DNA of 9,420 nt from Rhodobacter sp. (GCA_013824055.1 PNNE01000160.1:1-9420); one strand, 5' to 3'. Shown: positions 1 to 5,936, counted from the stretch's first letter. Numbers and translations are program-made. The notes: generated by a model from the sequence alone, not told the origin.

Positions 1-1
1 G

Positions 2-61
2 GATGCGATCCAGTGGAAGCTGATCCGCGATTTCGGGGTGCCCCCGAAATCCCCGAAATGA
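2..61 (+). CDS. C-terminal tail of an unidentified upstream gene (5' truncated)
   Basis: Reading frame 2 is open from the window edge to a TGA at 59-61 and encodes DAIQWKLIRDFGVPPKSPK. The TGA overlaps the ATG at 58 of the next gene in the classic ATGA arrangement of translationally coupled genes. This overlap is the main reason to believe the frame, together with a plausible amphipathic, basic C-terminus. Nineteen residues are too few to name a family. The competing view is that frame 1, which is also open here, is the N-terminal extension of the next gene. I judge that less likely, because the downstream protein starts naturally at residue M of ATG 58. Confidence 0.5.
   Translation, partial: DAIQWKLIRDFGVPPKSPK
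29..51 (+). promoter_or_regulatory. Perfect 10-bp hairpin just before a start codon
   Basis: Arms GATTTCGGGG (29-38) and CCCCGAAATC (42-51) are exactly complementary around a 3-base loop. A second copy of CCCCGAAAT follows directly at 51-59 and runs into the ATG at 58. The left arm could therefore pair with either copy, and the second pairing would cover the start codon. No T-tract follows, so a rho-independent terminator is unlikely. If the upstream gene ends at 61, the hairpin lies inside its last codons. A role in setting translation of the second gene is inference only. Confidence 0.4.
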
Positions 62-810
62 GCGTCGCCGCCTGTGCCGAGCTGGTAAGCCGCGGCGACC
101 CCGACCGGTTCCGCGCGGTGCTGGCCGCGCCGGCAGGCGCGCGGGCGCAGTTGCTGCCGCTTTATGCCTTCAACCTCGAGGTCGCCCGCGCCCCCTGGGT
201 CACCCAGGAACCGCTGATCGCCGAGATGCGGCTGCAATGGTGGCGCGATGTGGTGGAGAACGCCGCCTCGGGTGCCGCGCGGGCGCATGAGGTGGCAGGG
301 CCGCTGCATGACCTGATCCGCGACTTCGGGCTGCCTGTCGCGGTGCTGGACCGGCTGATCGCCGCGCGGCGCTGGGACATCCACCGCGAACCGCATGACG
401 GGGCCGAGGGGCTTTCCGCCTATCTGGAGGATACCGGCGCGGGGCTGATGTGGCTGGCGGCGCGGGCGCTTGGCGCGCCAGAAGCGGCGGAAGCGGCGGT
501 CCGGGCCTATGGCTGGGCCACGGCAGCGGCGATGTATGTCCGCGCGGTGCCAGAGCTTGAGGCGCGGGGGCGACAGCCCTTGCCAGAGCGGGTTGGCGCC
601 CGGGACCTTGCCCGGAAGGGGCTGGAAAAGCTGGCCGAGGCGCGCCGGGCGCGGAAGGTGGTGCCGAAGGGGGTGGCCCCGGCGCTGCTTGCGGGCTGGC
701 AGGCGGAAGGTCTTTTGCGTCAAGCGGTTGGCGGGCGATCTTCACCTGCTCTGCCCGAGGCGCAGAAGCGCTGGGGGCTGCTGTGGCAGGCTCTCAGCGG
801 GCGCTGGTAG
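58..810 (+). CDS. Squalene/phytoene synthase-fold protein, NDUFAF6-like, probably non-catalytic
   Basis: A 250-residue all-helical protein of the SQS/PSY superfamily. The alignment landmarks are LYAFNLEVARAPW (residues 35-47), MRLQWWRD (57-64), YLEDTGAGLMWLAARALG (122-139) and YGWATAAAMYVRAVPEL (151-167), followed by GRQPLP. In true synthases the first landmark carries a DxxxD/DDxxD motif and the fourth reads like NILRDVxED. Here both acidic clusters are missing, as they are in the mitochondrial complex I assembly factor NDUFAF6 and its alphaproteobacterial relatives. A scaffold or assembly role is therefore more likely than prenyl condensation. I chose ATG 58 over GTG 13 because of the ATGA overlap with the preceding frame and because MSVAACAELV is a natural start for the fold. 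No clear Shine-Dalgarno is present, which fits coupling. The gene converges on the MFS gene after an 84-bp gap without a clear terminator. A residual enzyme acting on another prenyl substrate cannot be excluded. Confidence 0.82.
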   Translation: MSVAACAELVSRGDPDRFRAVLAAPAGARAQLLPLYAFNLEVARAPWVTQEPLIAEMRLQWWRDVVENAASGAARAHEVAGPLHDLIRDFGLPVAVLDRLIAARRWDIHREPHDGAEGLSAYLEDTGAGLMWLAARALGAPEAAEAAVRAYGWATAAAMYVRAVPELEARGRQPLPERVGARDLARKGLEKLAEARRARKVVPKGVAPALLAGWQAEGLLRQAVGGRSSPALPEAQKRWGLLWQALSGRW

Positions 811-894
811 ACCGCGCTCCTCGTTCGCCTTCGTCTCCTCGTCGCGCCGGGCGGGCCAGCGATGAGCGCATGACATGCTACGAAGAGCGGTCGG

Positions 895-2103
895 TCAGGC
901 CCGCCGGGTTTCCTGCGGCCGCAGCCAGAGCCAGATCAACGCGCCGCCGGCCAGGATCAGGAACGGCAGCATCGCCAGGTTGACCATCTGCCAGCCCGCC
1001 TGCACCGAGCCGCCCGAGCAGTTCATCAGCCCGCCCGACGAGACGCTGGCCACGGTCACGCCACCGAAGACCACAAGGTCGTTCAGGCCCTGCAGGCGGC
1101 CGCGCTCTTCGGGGCGATGCGCGCTGGTCAGCATCGTGGTCGCTCCGATGAAGCCGAAGTTCCAGCCAATGCCGAGGAGGATGAGCGCGATGAAGAAATT
1201 CTCCAGCTGCACGCCGGCCATCGCCACGGCCCCTGACGCCGCAAGGATGGTCAGGCCCAGGGCGATGATCCGCTCGGTCCCGAAGCGCGCGATCAGGTGG
1301 CCGGTGAAGAACGAGGGCGCATACATGGCAAGGACGTGGGCGGTCACGACGTCGGCGGCATCGCCCGTGCCGAAGCCGCAGCCCACGACCGCCATTGGCG
1401 AGGAGGTCATCACCAGGTTCATCAGCGCATAAGTGACGGTGGCGCAGATCATCGCGACAAGGATGGTCGGATTGCGGATCAGCTCGGCCCGGCTGCGACC
1501 CAGCGGGCTGCCCTCGGCGGGCGGAACCGGCTTGGGGATGTCGAGCGCGAGGAACAGGAAGGAACCGACCAGGTTCAGCACAATGACGGCAAGGTAGGAG
1601 CCGAGGAACGGCACGGCCATCTCGTCGGCGGTGACTTTCACCAGTTGCGGCCCGACCACGGCGGAGAGCAGGCCCCCGGCCATGACCCAGGAGATGGCCT
1701 TGGGACGGAAGGCCTCCGAGGCGGTGTCGACGGCGGCAAAGCGGTAAAAACCGTTCGCCGACATGTAGATGCCGGAAATCAGCGCTCCGATGCAGAAGAT
1801 CGTGAAGCTGCCGGTGGAAAGACCGTAGGCGCCGATGGCGGCCCCGATGGCGCCCCCTCCGGCCCCCAGGAAGAAGCCCGCGCGGCGCCCGAAGCGCTGC
1901 ATCAGCATCGACAGTGGCGTCGCGGTCAGCATCGAGCCGATGACCATCATGGTGATCGGCAGCGTGGCCCAGCAGACGTTCGGCGCAAGCGAGGACCCCG
2001 CCAGGCCCGCGATGGTGAAGATCATCGGCAACTGCGCCCCAAGCACTGCCTGGGCGGCCACGAGGACAAGAACGTTGCGGCGGGCAGTGGAATCGGCGGG
2101 CAT
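895..2103 (-). CDS. MFS transporter
   Basis: A 402-residue inner-membrane permease with the hydrophobic pattern of a 12-helix major facilitator protein. The loop between helices 2 and 3 carries a motif-A-like QRFGRRAGF (residues 69-77). The matching loop in the second half is HLIARFGTERII (269-280), consistent with the two-fold MFS repeat. The central cytoplasmic loop is around residues 188-212 (KPVPPAEGSP through AELIRNP). GIGWNFGFIG (311-320), followed by HRPEERGRLQGLND (329-342), gives a subgroup flavour often annotated simply as MFS transporter. The substrate cannot be read from the sequence. The start is ATG 2103. No Shine-Dalgarno precedes it, and the codon sits in one arm of an inverted repeat. 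The gene is divergent from the DNA glycosylase across 84 bp and convergent with the SQS/PSY-like gene, so it is probably transcribed alone. Confidence 0.9.
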   Translation of the reverse strand: MPADSTARRNVLVLVAAQAVLGAQLPMIFTIAGLAGSSLAPNVCWATLPITMMVIGSMLTATPLSMLMQRFGRRAGFFLGAGGGAIGAAIGAYGLSTGSFTIFCIGALISGIYMSANGFYRFAAVDTASEAFRPKAISWVMAGGLLSAVVGPQLVKVTADEMAVPFLGSYLAVIVLNLVGSFLFLALDIPKPVPPAEGSPLGRSRAELIRNPTILVAMICATVTYALMNLVMTSSPMAVVGCGFGTGDAADVVTAHVLAMYAPSFFTGHLIARFGTERIIALGLTILAASGAVAMAGVQLENFFIALILLGIGWNFGFIGATTMLTSAHRPEERGRLQGLNDLVVFGGVTVASVSSGGLMNCSGGSVQAGWQMVNLAMLPFLILAGGALIWLWLRPQETRRA

Positions 2104-2128
2104 GGGCTATCGGTAGAACTGCCCATGC
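2100..2128. repeat. 8-bp inverted repeat over the MFS start codon
   Basis: GCATGGGC (2100-2107) and GCCCATGC (2121-2128) are perfect inverted repeats separated by 13 bases. The left arm contains the complement of the MFS ATG (2101-2103). On the MFS transcript this would fold into a hairpin that hides the start codon. On DNA it could be an operator for a dimeric repressor in the divergent MFS/glycosylase control region. Both readings are inference. The arms are short enough that chance is possible. Confidence 0.4.
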
Positions 2129-2187
2129 GGAGGGGCAAGTGGAAACGTCGGTTGCCTCTGGCGGGGATAATTGGGCAAGGATGAGAC

Positions 2188-2817
2188 ATGGTGGGTCGGA
2201 TCATCCAGTCGCTGGACTGCGTTGCGGAAGGGGCCGAGTGGCTTGCGCGCCGCGAGCCTGCCTTTGCGCGGGCGCTGCCGCTGGTGGGGGAGTTGCCCTT
2301 GCGGCGCGAGGAGGACGGGTTCGCAGCATTGCTGCGGGCGATCGTGGGGCAGCAGGTCTCGGTCGCCTCGGCGCGGGCGATCTGGGCGCGTCTGGAGCGG
2401 TTGGGGCTGACCGAGGCCGCGGCGATGGCGGATGCGTCGGACGCTGACTTGCGAGCGGCGGGCCTGTCGCGCCAGAAGGCGGGGTATGGCCGCGCCTTGG
2501 CGCTGGCAGGCATTGATTTCAAGGCTTTGCGGGATGTTCCTGATGCAGATGTCGTGACAACCCTGGTCGCGGTGCCGGGGATCGGGGTCTGGACGGCAGA
2601 GATCTACGCGATGTTTGCGCTGGGGCGGGCGGATGTGTTCGCTCCGGGCGACCTGGCCTTGCAAGAGGCGGCGCGGATGCTGTTCGGGCTGACGGCGCGG
2701 CCCTCGGAGAAGACGTTGCGGGCGATGGCCGGGGATTGGTCGCCCTGGAGGTCGGTTGCAGCGCGTATTCTTTGGGCCTACTACCGGGTGGCGAAGGATC
2801 GGGAAGGGGTTCGGTGA
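2188..2817 (+). CDS. DNA-3-methyladenine glycosylase II-type (AlkA/HhH-GPD family)
   Basis: A 209-residue base-excision repair glycosylase expected to remove alkylated purines from DNA in the cytoplasm. The core HhH-GPD features are visible: FAALLRAIVGQQVSVASA (45-62) is the family's conserved IxxQQxS helix. VPGIGVWTAE (129-138) is the helix-hairpin-helix that grips the DNA backbone. FAPGD (151-155) supplies the catalytic aspartate, Asp155, equivalent to Asp238 of E. coli AlkA. WSPWRSVAARILWAYY (184-199) is the usual C-terminal helix. The protein lacks the roughly 90-residue N-terminal domain of E. coli AlkA, as is common in the short bacterial form. The start is ATG 2188, with AAGGA at 2177-2181 about six bases upstream. 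GATAAT at 2166-2171 resembles a -10 box but has no convincing -35. The stop overlaps the next start (TGATG), so the two genes are probably translated from one mRNA. Confidence 0.9.
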   Translation: MVGRIIQSLDCVAEGAEWLARREPAFARALPLVGELPLRREEDGFAALLRAIVGQQVSVASARAIWARLERLGLTEAAAMADASDADLRAAGLSRQKAGYGRALALAGIDFKALRDVPDADVVTTLVAVPGIGVWTAEIYAMFALGRADVFAPGDLALQEAARMLFGLTARPSEKTLRAMAGDWSPWRSVAARILWAYYRVAKDREGVR

Positions 2818-3482
2818 TGCGGGAGTTGCGGTTCGGGCGGGCAGGGGTCGAAAAGGGGCAGGCCCTGGGTCTGATCGTGTTTCTGCACGGCTATGGCGCG
2901 AATGGGAACGACCTGCTTGGCCTGGCCGCTCCGATGGCGCAGCACTTGCCGGGGGTGGCCTACGTCGCGCCCGACGCGCCCGAGCGCTGTGCGGGGGGTG
3001 GGTTCGGCTATCAGTGGTTCCCGATCCCCTGGCTGGACGGCTCGCCGCAGGCGGCGGCGGATGCGGGGCTTGCGGCGGCGTCAGAGGATCTGGACGGGTT
3101 CCTGGACCGCGTGCTGGCAGAGGAGGGGCTGTCGCCGGATCGGCTGGTGCTGGTCGGCTTCAGCCAGGGCGCGATGATGGCGATGCACGTGGCCCCGCGG
3201 CGGGACCGGGCAGTGGCGGGCGTCGTGGCAATCTCCGGCCGGCTGATGCGGCCCGAGGTCCTGGCGGCAGAGGCGATCGTGAAGCCTCCGGTGCTGCTGA
3301 TCCACGGCGACCAGGACCCGGTGGTGCCGTTTTCGGACATGACCAAGGCCGGCGAAGCGCTGACGGCAGCAGGGTTTCCGACCTATGGGCACATCATGGA
3401 AGGCACCGGCCACGGAATTGCTCCGGACGGTCTGGGCGTGGCGTTGCAGTTCATCCGCGAGCAGTTGGGGATTGGAAAGTAG
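2817..3482 (+). CDS. Alpha/beta-hydrolase, carboxylesterase/phospholipase family
   Basis: A 221-residue cytoplasmic serine hydrolase of the phospholipase/carboxylesterase (YpfH/EstB-like, acyl-protein thioesterase-related) family. LIVFLHGYGANGNDL (19-33) forms the oxyanion region. GFSQG (114-118) holds nucleophile Ser116, HGDQDPVVPF (163-172) holds acid Asp167, and GTGHGI (196-201) holds His199, so the triad is complete and in family order. There is no signal peptide. The natural substrate is unknown; members hydrolyse short-chain carboxylic esters or lysophospholipids. I chose ATG 2817 because it overlaps the glycosylase stop and starts just before the first beta strand. An in-frame GTG further upstream at 2736 lies inside the glycosylase coding region and adds no recognisable domain. 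Co-transcription with a DNA repair gene is common packing in this group and does not by itself show a shared pathway. Confidence 0.9.
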   Translation: MRELRFGRAGVEKGQALGLIVFLHGYGANGNDLLGLAAPMAQHLPGVAYVAPDAPERCAGGGFGYQWFPIPWLDGSPQAAADAGLAAASEDLDGFLDRVLAEEGLSPDRLVLVGFSQGAMMAMHVAPRRDRAVAGVVAISGRLMRPEVLAAEAIVKPPVLLIHGDQDPVVPFSDMTKAGEALTAAGFPTYGHIMEGTGHGIAPDGLGVALQFIREQLGIGK

Positions 3483-3505
3483 CGGGGGCGTATATACGTC
3501 CCCGC
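3482..3505. terminator. 24-bp near-perfect palindrome between convergent genes
   Basis: The segment begins on the last base of the hydrolase TAG. Left arm GCGGGGGCGTAT (3482-3493) pairs with right arm ATACGTCCCCGC (3494-3505). The only imperfection is G3488 opposite T3499, which is a G-U wobble in the + strand RNA. The RNA would be a 9-bp GC-rich stem capped by UAUAUA. Its place, immediately after one gene and 67 bp from the end of the convergent glucokinase gene, fits a two-way terminator. No strong T-tract follows on either side, so termination would be atypical or helped by other factors. Confidence 0.5.
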
Positions 3506-3572
3506 GTTCACTTCGGATCGCATCAGAAGCGTCGCATATCCCATTGTCTTTGTTTGGAAAAGTGAGCTTCCC

Positions 3573-4556
3573 TCAGCCCATGGCCTCCAGATATGCCGCG
3601 CAGCCGGTGAGGGCGGCGTAGTCGTCCTCGACCACGGTGACCGAGAAATCCCTTTGCAGCAGGTCGACGCGCCGTGCCTCGCGGAAGGACGTTTCCAATC
3701 CGAAGCGCGCGAAATGCGGGGTCATGGCGCGGGACATGCCGCCGATCAGGAAGATCCCGCCGTAAGGCAGGTGGATCAGGGCAAGGTCGGCAAGCATCTG
3801 GCCCAGGATGTGGACGTAAAGCCGCGCGGCATGGGCGGCGATGGCATCACCGGCGTCGAGCGCCGCAAGCACCTCGGCCGAGGTCAGGCTGGACGGGTGG
3901 CCGGCGGCATAGGCGGCAAAGCCGTGCAGGTTGGCAAGGCCGCGCCCGGCAAGGACCTCCTCGACGCCCGCGTGGGGAACCTCGCCTTCCGCCTTCAGCT
4001 TCTGTTCGATGAAGCGGATGAGCTGGAAGTCCTCCTCGGTCCGGACCGGCATGTTGACGTGGCCACATTCCGACGGCGGCACGATACGGCCCATTGGGCG
4101 ACCCTTGGGGGCGGGATGCACGGGGGCGGCATTGACGCCGGTGCCAAGGCCCACGACCAGCATCGCGCCTTGCGTCTGTGGCCCGTCGATGACCCGGCGC
4201 AGGTTGCCGGGCGCGATGTGGCCCAGGGCCTGGCCCTGCGCCTGCAGGTCGTTCAGGATCGCCACGCGGGTCGCGCCGGTGGCGGCGGTCAGCTTGGCGC
4301 CGTCGATCACCCAGGAAAGGTTGGTCATCTCGGCCACGCCGTCCTGCACCGGACCGGCTGCGGCGACGCAGACCCCCGAGACCCTGGCCCCGGTCTGGTC
4401 AAGATAGTCGCGCAACACCTGGGCGATGTCCTGGCCCCGGGCCTGGTAGTCGGCATTCGGGAAGCGGCGGATCGAGTCGAGCCTGACCGAGGTGCCTTCG
4501 GCCAGGGCAACGCGGGTGTTGGTGCCGCCGATATCGGCAAGGATCGCAAGGGTCAT
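3573..4556 (-). CDS. glk: Glucokinase (Glk family)
   Basis: A 327-residue cytoplasmic kinase (ATP + glucose to glucose-6-phosphate) feeding the Entner-Doudoroff or pentose phosphate routes. It belongs to the E. coli-type Glk family rather than ROK. DIGGTNTR (8-15) is the phosphate-1 loop, and LNDLQAQG (101-108) contains the catalytic aspartate Asp103. GLGTGVN (136-142) is the second phosphate motif. SECGHV (162-167) supplies the sugar-binding Glu163 and His166, where E. coli has EGGH. EEVLAGRGL (199-207) aligns with the region holding the last sugar-contact glutamate. FLIGGM (269-274) is the adenosine-side motif. I chose ATG 4556 because the phosphate loop then starts at residue 8, as usual. 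An in-frame ATG at 4589 would add eleven residues that overlap a 7-bp tandem repeat. The gene lies 101 bp downstream of the LacI-family regulator on the same strand, with an operator-like palindrome between them. Confidence 0.93.
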   Translation of the reverse strand: MTLAILADIGGTNTRVALAEGTSVRLDSIRRFPNADYQARGQDIAQVLRDYLDQTGARVSGVCVAAAGPVQDGVAEMTNLSWVIDGAKLTAATGATRVAILNDLQAQGQALGHIAPGNLRRVIDGPQTQGAMLVVGLGTGVNAAPVHPAPKGRPMGRIVPPSECGHVNMPVRTEEDFQLIRFIEQKLKAEGEVPHAGVEEVLAGRGLANLHGFAAYAAGHPSSLTSAEVLAALDAGDAIAAHAARLYVHILGQMLADLALIHLPYGGIFLIGGMSRAMTPHFARFGLETSFREARRVDLLQRDFSVTVVEDDYAALTGCAAYLEAMG

Positions 4557-4582
4557 GGGGCCTGTCCGTCGGTCAATGGGCT

Positions 4583-4602
4583 GGGGCATGGGGCATGGGG
4601 CA
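4583..4602. repeat. Short 7-bp tandem repeat upstream of glk
   Basis: GGGGCAT occurs at 4583-4589 and 4590-4596, followed by a third partial unit GGGGCA at 4597-4602. On the glk strand it reads as repeated ATGCCCC and lies 27-46 bases before the chosen start. It includes an alternative in-frame ATG at 4589. The tract is short. Slippage could vary the leader length, but nothing shows that it does. Confidence 0.5.
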
Positions 4603-4640
4603 GGTCGGTGATACGGGGAAACGGCAGGCCGCGCCAGTGG

Positions 4641-4656
4641 TTTGAAAGCGCTTCGG
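4641..4656. promoter_or_regulatory. LacI-family operator candidate before glk
   Basis: The 16-base site TTTGAAAGCGCTTCGG has a perfect palindromic core AAGCGCTT (4646-4653) centred on CG. Its GAAAGCGCTTC shape is the typical LacI/GalR-family operator with the central CpG recognised by the hinge helices. It lies one base past the regulator's stop codon and 85 bases upstream of the glk start. It could therefore control a glk promoter inside the 101-bp gap (a weak CTGGCG-18-TATCAC candidate lies beside it) or act as a roadblock to read-through. I saw no second AAAGCGCTT in the window. That the adjacent regulator binds it is inference. Confidence 0.6.
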
Positions 4657-4657
4657 A

Positions 4658-5686
4658 TCAGCCTTCGGGCGCGGGGCCGGTGGAGGTGCCGACGACAAGC
4701 TCGGCCTCCAGCAGTTGCTCGGCGGGGGGCTGGTCGGGGTTGGCGATGCGGTCCAGCAGAAGCTCGGCCACCAGCTTGCCCGCCTCGCGGACCGAAGAGC
4801 GCATGGCGGTGAAGATCGGCGTGCCCTCGCCATTCTTCATGTAGCTGAGGTCGTCGTCGAAGACGATCAGCGAGACGTCGCGGCCCAGCATCAGCCCGGC
4901 GCCTTCCACGGCGCGGCGCACGCCCATGCCCGAGATCATCGAGGCCGCAAGAAACGCGGTGGGCGGGTTCGGCAGGGCCAGCATCTGCCTGGCGGCCCGG
5001 AAGCCTGCGACCTCGCTCATCTCGTCGGAAGACATGAGGGATGTGTCAGGTTTCAGGCCGCGAGCCTCCAGCGCCTCGACATAGCCGCGGCGGCGGCGGA
5101 TGGCGAAGTCCATGAATTCCAGCCCGTTGACCAGCGCGATGCGGCGGTGGCCAAGGTCAAGAAGGTAGTCCGTTGCGCGCAGAAAGGCGCGGCGGTTGTT
5201 GACGTCCAGCCAGGAATAGGGCGCCGTTGTGCCAGTGGCGCGGCCGTGGACCACGAAGGGCAGGCCGATCTCGTTCAGAAGCGGGATGCGGGGGTCGTTC
5301 TCGCGCGGAGAATGGACGATGACGCCGTCGACGTTCCCCTTCACCTTCATCGCGCGATAGGTCTGCGCCTCGTCCTCGTCCGGGACGACGGACAGAAGCA
5401 TGTCGTAATCGTTGCGGCTGTAGGTCTCACCGGCGCCCGCGATGAAATCGGCGAAGACCGGGTTCACGATCTCATGCCGGGTGGCGATCGGGATGACGTG
5501 GCCCACGGCCATTGCGCGGCCGGTGGCCAGGCGGATGGCGCGGGCGTTCGGGTGGTAGTTGTGTTCCTTGGCCGCGGCCATGACCCGTTCGCGGGTCGCC
5601 TCGTTGACCTCGGGGTAGCCGTTCAGCGCGCGCGAAACCGTTGTCGGCGACAGGCCGAGCTTCTGGGCGAGTTCCTTCAGGTTCAT
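4658..5686 (-). CDS. LacI-family transcriptional regulator, AglR-like
   Basis: A 342-residue sugar-responsive repressor or activator. The helix-turn-helix fills residues 2-22 (NLKELAQKLGLSPTTVSRAL), followed by NGYPEVNEATRERV and the minor-groove hinge helix around NARAIRLATG (47-56). The periplasmic-binding-protein-like effector domain runs from about residue 60 to the end. It includes VDGVIVHSP (119-127), WLDVNN (159-164), LGHRRIAL (178-185) and DVSLIVFDDD (270-279). The N-terminus is close to what is known for AglR-type regulators of alpha-glucoside uptake, but the ligand cannot be read directly. I chose ATG 5686 because the HTH starts at residue 2 and the promoter spacing then gives a leader of about 30 nt. 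TTG 5704 is the alternative and would add six residues. The gene is followed by glk on the same strand, and no agl transport genes are in the window. Confidence 0.9.
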   Translation of the reverse strand: MNLKELAQKLGLSPTTVSRALNGYPEVNEATRERVMAAAKEHNYHPNARAIRLATGRAMAVGHVIPIATRHEIVNPVFADFIAGAGETYSRNDYDMLLSVVPDEDEAQTYRAMKVKGNVDGVIVHSPRENDPRIPLLNEIGLPFVVHGRATGTTAPYSWLDVNNRRAFLRATDYLLDLGHRRIALVNGLEFMDFAIRRRRGYVEALEARGLKPDTSLMSSDEMSEVAGFRAARQMLALPNPPTAFLAASMISGMGVRRAVEGAGLMLGRDVSLIVFDDDLSYMKNGEGTPIFTAMRSSVREAGKLVAELLLDRIANPDQPPAEQLLEAELVVGTSTGPAPEG

Positions 5687-5722
5687 CGCGGGGCGGCTAC
5701 TCAATTCGGCTGGGACCGGGGG

Positions 5723-5751
5723 ACCATAGCTGCCGGGTTCGGGGGCGTCAA
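5723..5751 (-). promoter_or_regulatory. Sigma-70-type promoter of the LacI-family regulator
   Basis: On the minus strand a -35 TTGACG (complement of 5746-5751) is separated by exactly 17 bases from a -10 TATGGT (complement of 5723-5728). This is close to consensus at the best-conserved positions. It sits just past the stop of the small membrane protein gene and would start RNA near 5716, about 30 bases before the ATG at 5686. It is the best promoter match I found in the window. Confidence 0.65.
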
Positions 5752-5764
5752 AGATTAACGCGGG

Positions 5765-5920
5765 TCACAGCCGGATCAGCGCCAGAAGGCCGAGCCACAG
5801 CAGCGACAGGGCAAGCCCGATGGCGGCGGGAACCCAGAGGGTCAGCCGCGGCGTGGGGGCCAGGGTCCTGCGCAGCGAGACGCGTTTCATGGGGCGATTA
5901 AGGGCATGGAAAGGTTTCAT
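5765..5920 (-). CDS. Small single-pass membrane protein, hypothetical
   Basis: A 51-codon reading frame starting MKPFHALNRPMKRVSLRRTL and ending WLGLLALIRL, then TGA at 5765-5767. The N-terminal third is strongly basic (Lys/Arg at 2, 9, 12, 13, 17 and 18). Residues about 27-49 form one hydrophobic helix (LTLWVPAAIGLALSLLWLGL). The positive-inside rule therefore predicts a cytoplasmic N-terminus and a single inner-membrane span. An internal ATG at 5890 would give 41 residues. No Shine-Dalgarno is obvious for either start. The gene lies 78 bases upstream of the LacI-family regulator on the same strand and is divergent from the acyltransferase. If the acyltransferase starts at 5937, only 16 bases separate the two start codons. 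The function is unknown. The clean charge and hydrophobicity pattern over the full length argues for a real protein. Confidence 0.55.
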   Translation of the reverse strand: MKPFHALNRPMKRVSLRRTLAPTPRLTLWVPAAIGLALSLLWLGLLALIRL

Positions 5921-5936
5921 CGTCGTGAATGCCGGA

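Noticed and set aside
13..57. GTG at 13 as the start of the SQS/PSY-like gene
   Set aside because: It adds 15 residues with no family support and crosses the hairpin. ATG 58 overlaps the upstream stop in the usual ATGA way.
810..892. Imperfect inverted repeat GACCGCGCTCCTCG ... CGAAGAGCGGTC between convergent genes, considered as a terminator
   Set aside because: The arms are about 55 bases apart with mismatches and there is no T-tract. It is too weak to call.
914..925. CTGCGGCCGCAG palindrome near the MFS stop
   Set aside because: It is a GC-rich self-complementary stretch inside coding sequence. Similar NotI-like sites recur (for example near 8277) and are expected at this base composition.
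1297..2184. 295-codon plus-strand open frame opposite the MFS gene
   Set aside because: It is a Gly/Asp/His/Arg-rich shadow with no hydrophobic core. The minus-strand MFS frame has the full transporter pattern.
3509..3565. TCACTT and AAGTGA as a second inverted repeat downstream of the 24-bp palindrome
   Set aside because: Six-base arms 45 bases apart are compatible with chance. The stretch is merely more AT-rich than its surroundings.
3654..4844. 396-codon plus-strand open frame across glk
   Set aside because: It is antisense to glucokinase, whose motifs are complete, and it runs into the regulator. It shows no recognisable domain and has the composition of a shadow frame.
4715..5758. 347-codon plus-strand open frame opposite the LacI-family gene
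   Set aside because: It mirrors the regulator frame almost exactly and has no domain of its own. The regulator has an intact HTH and a promoter.
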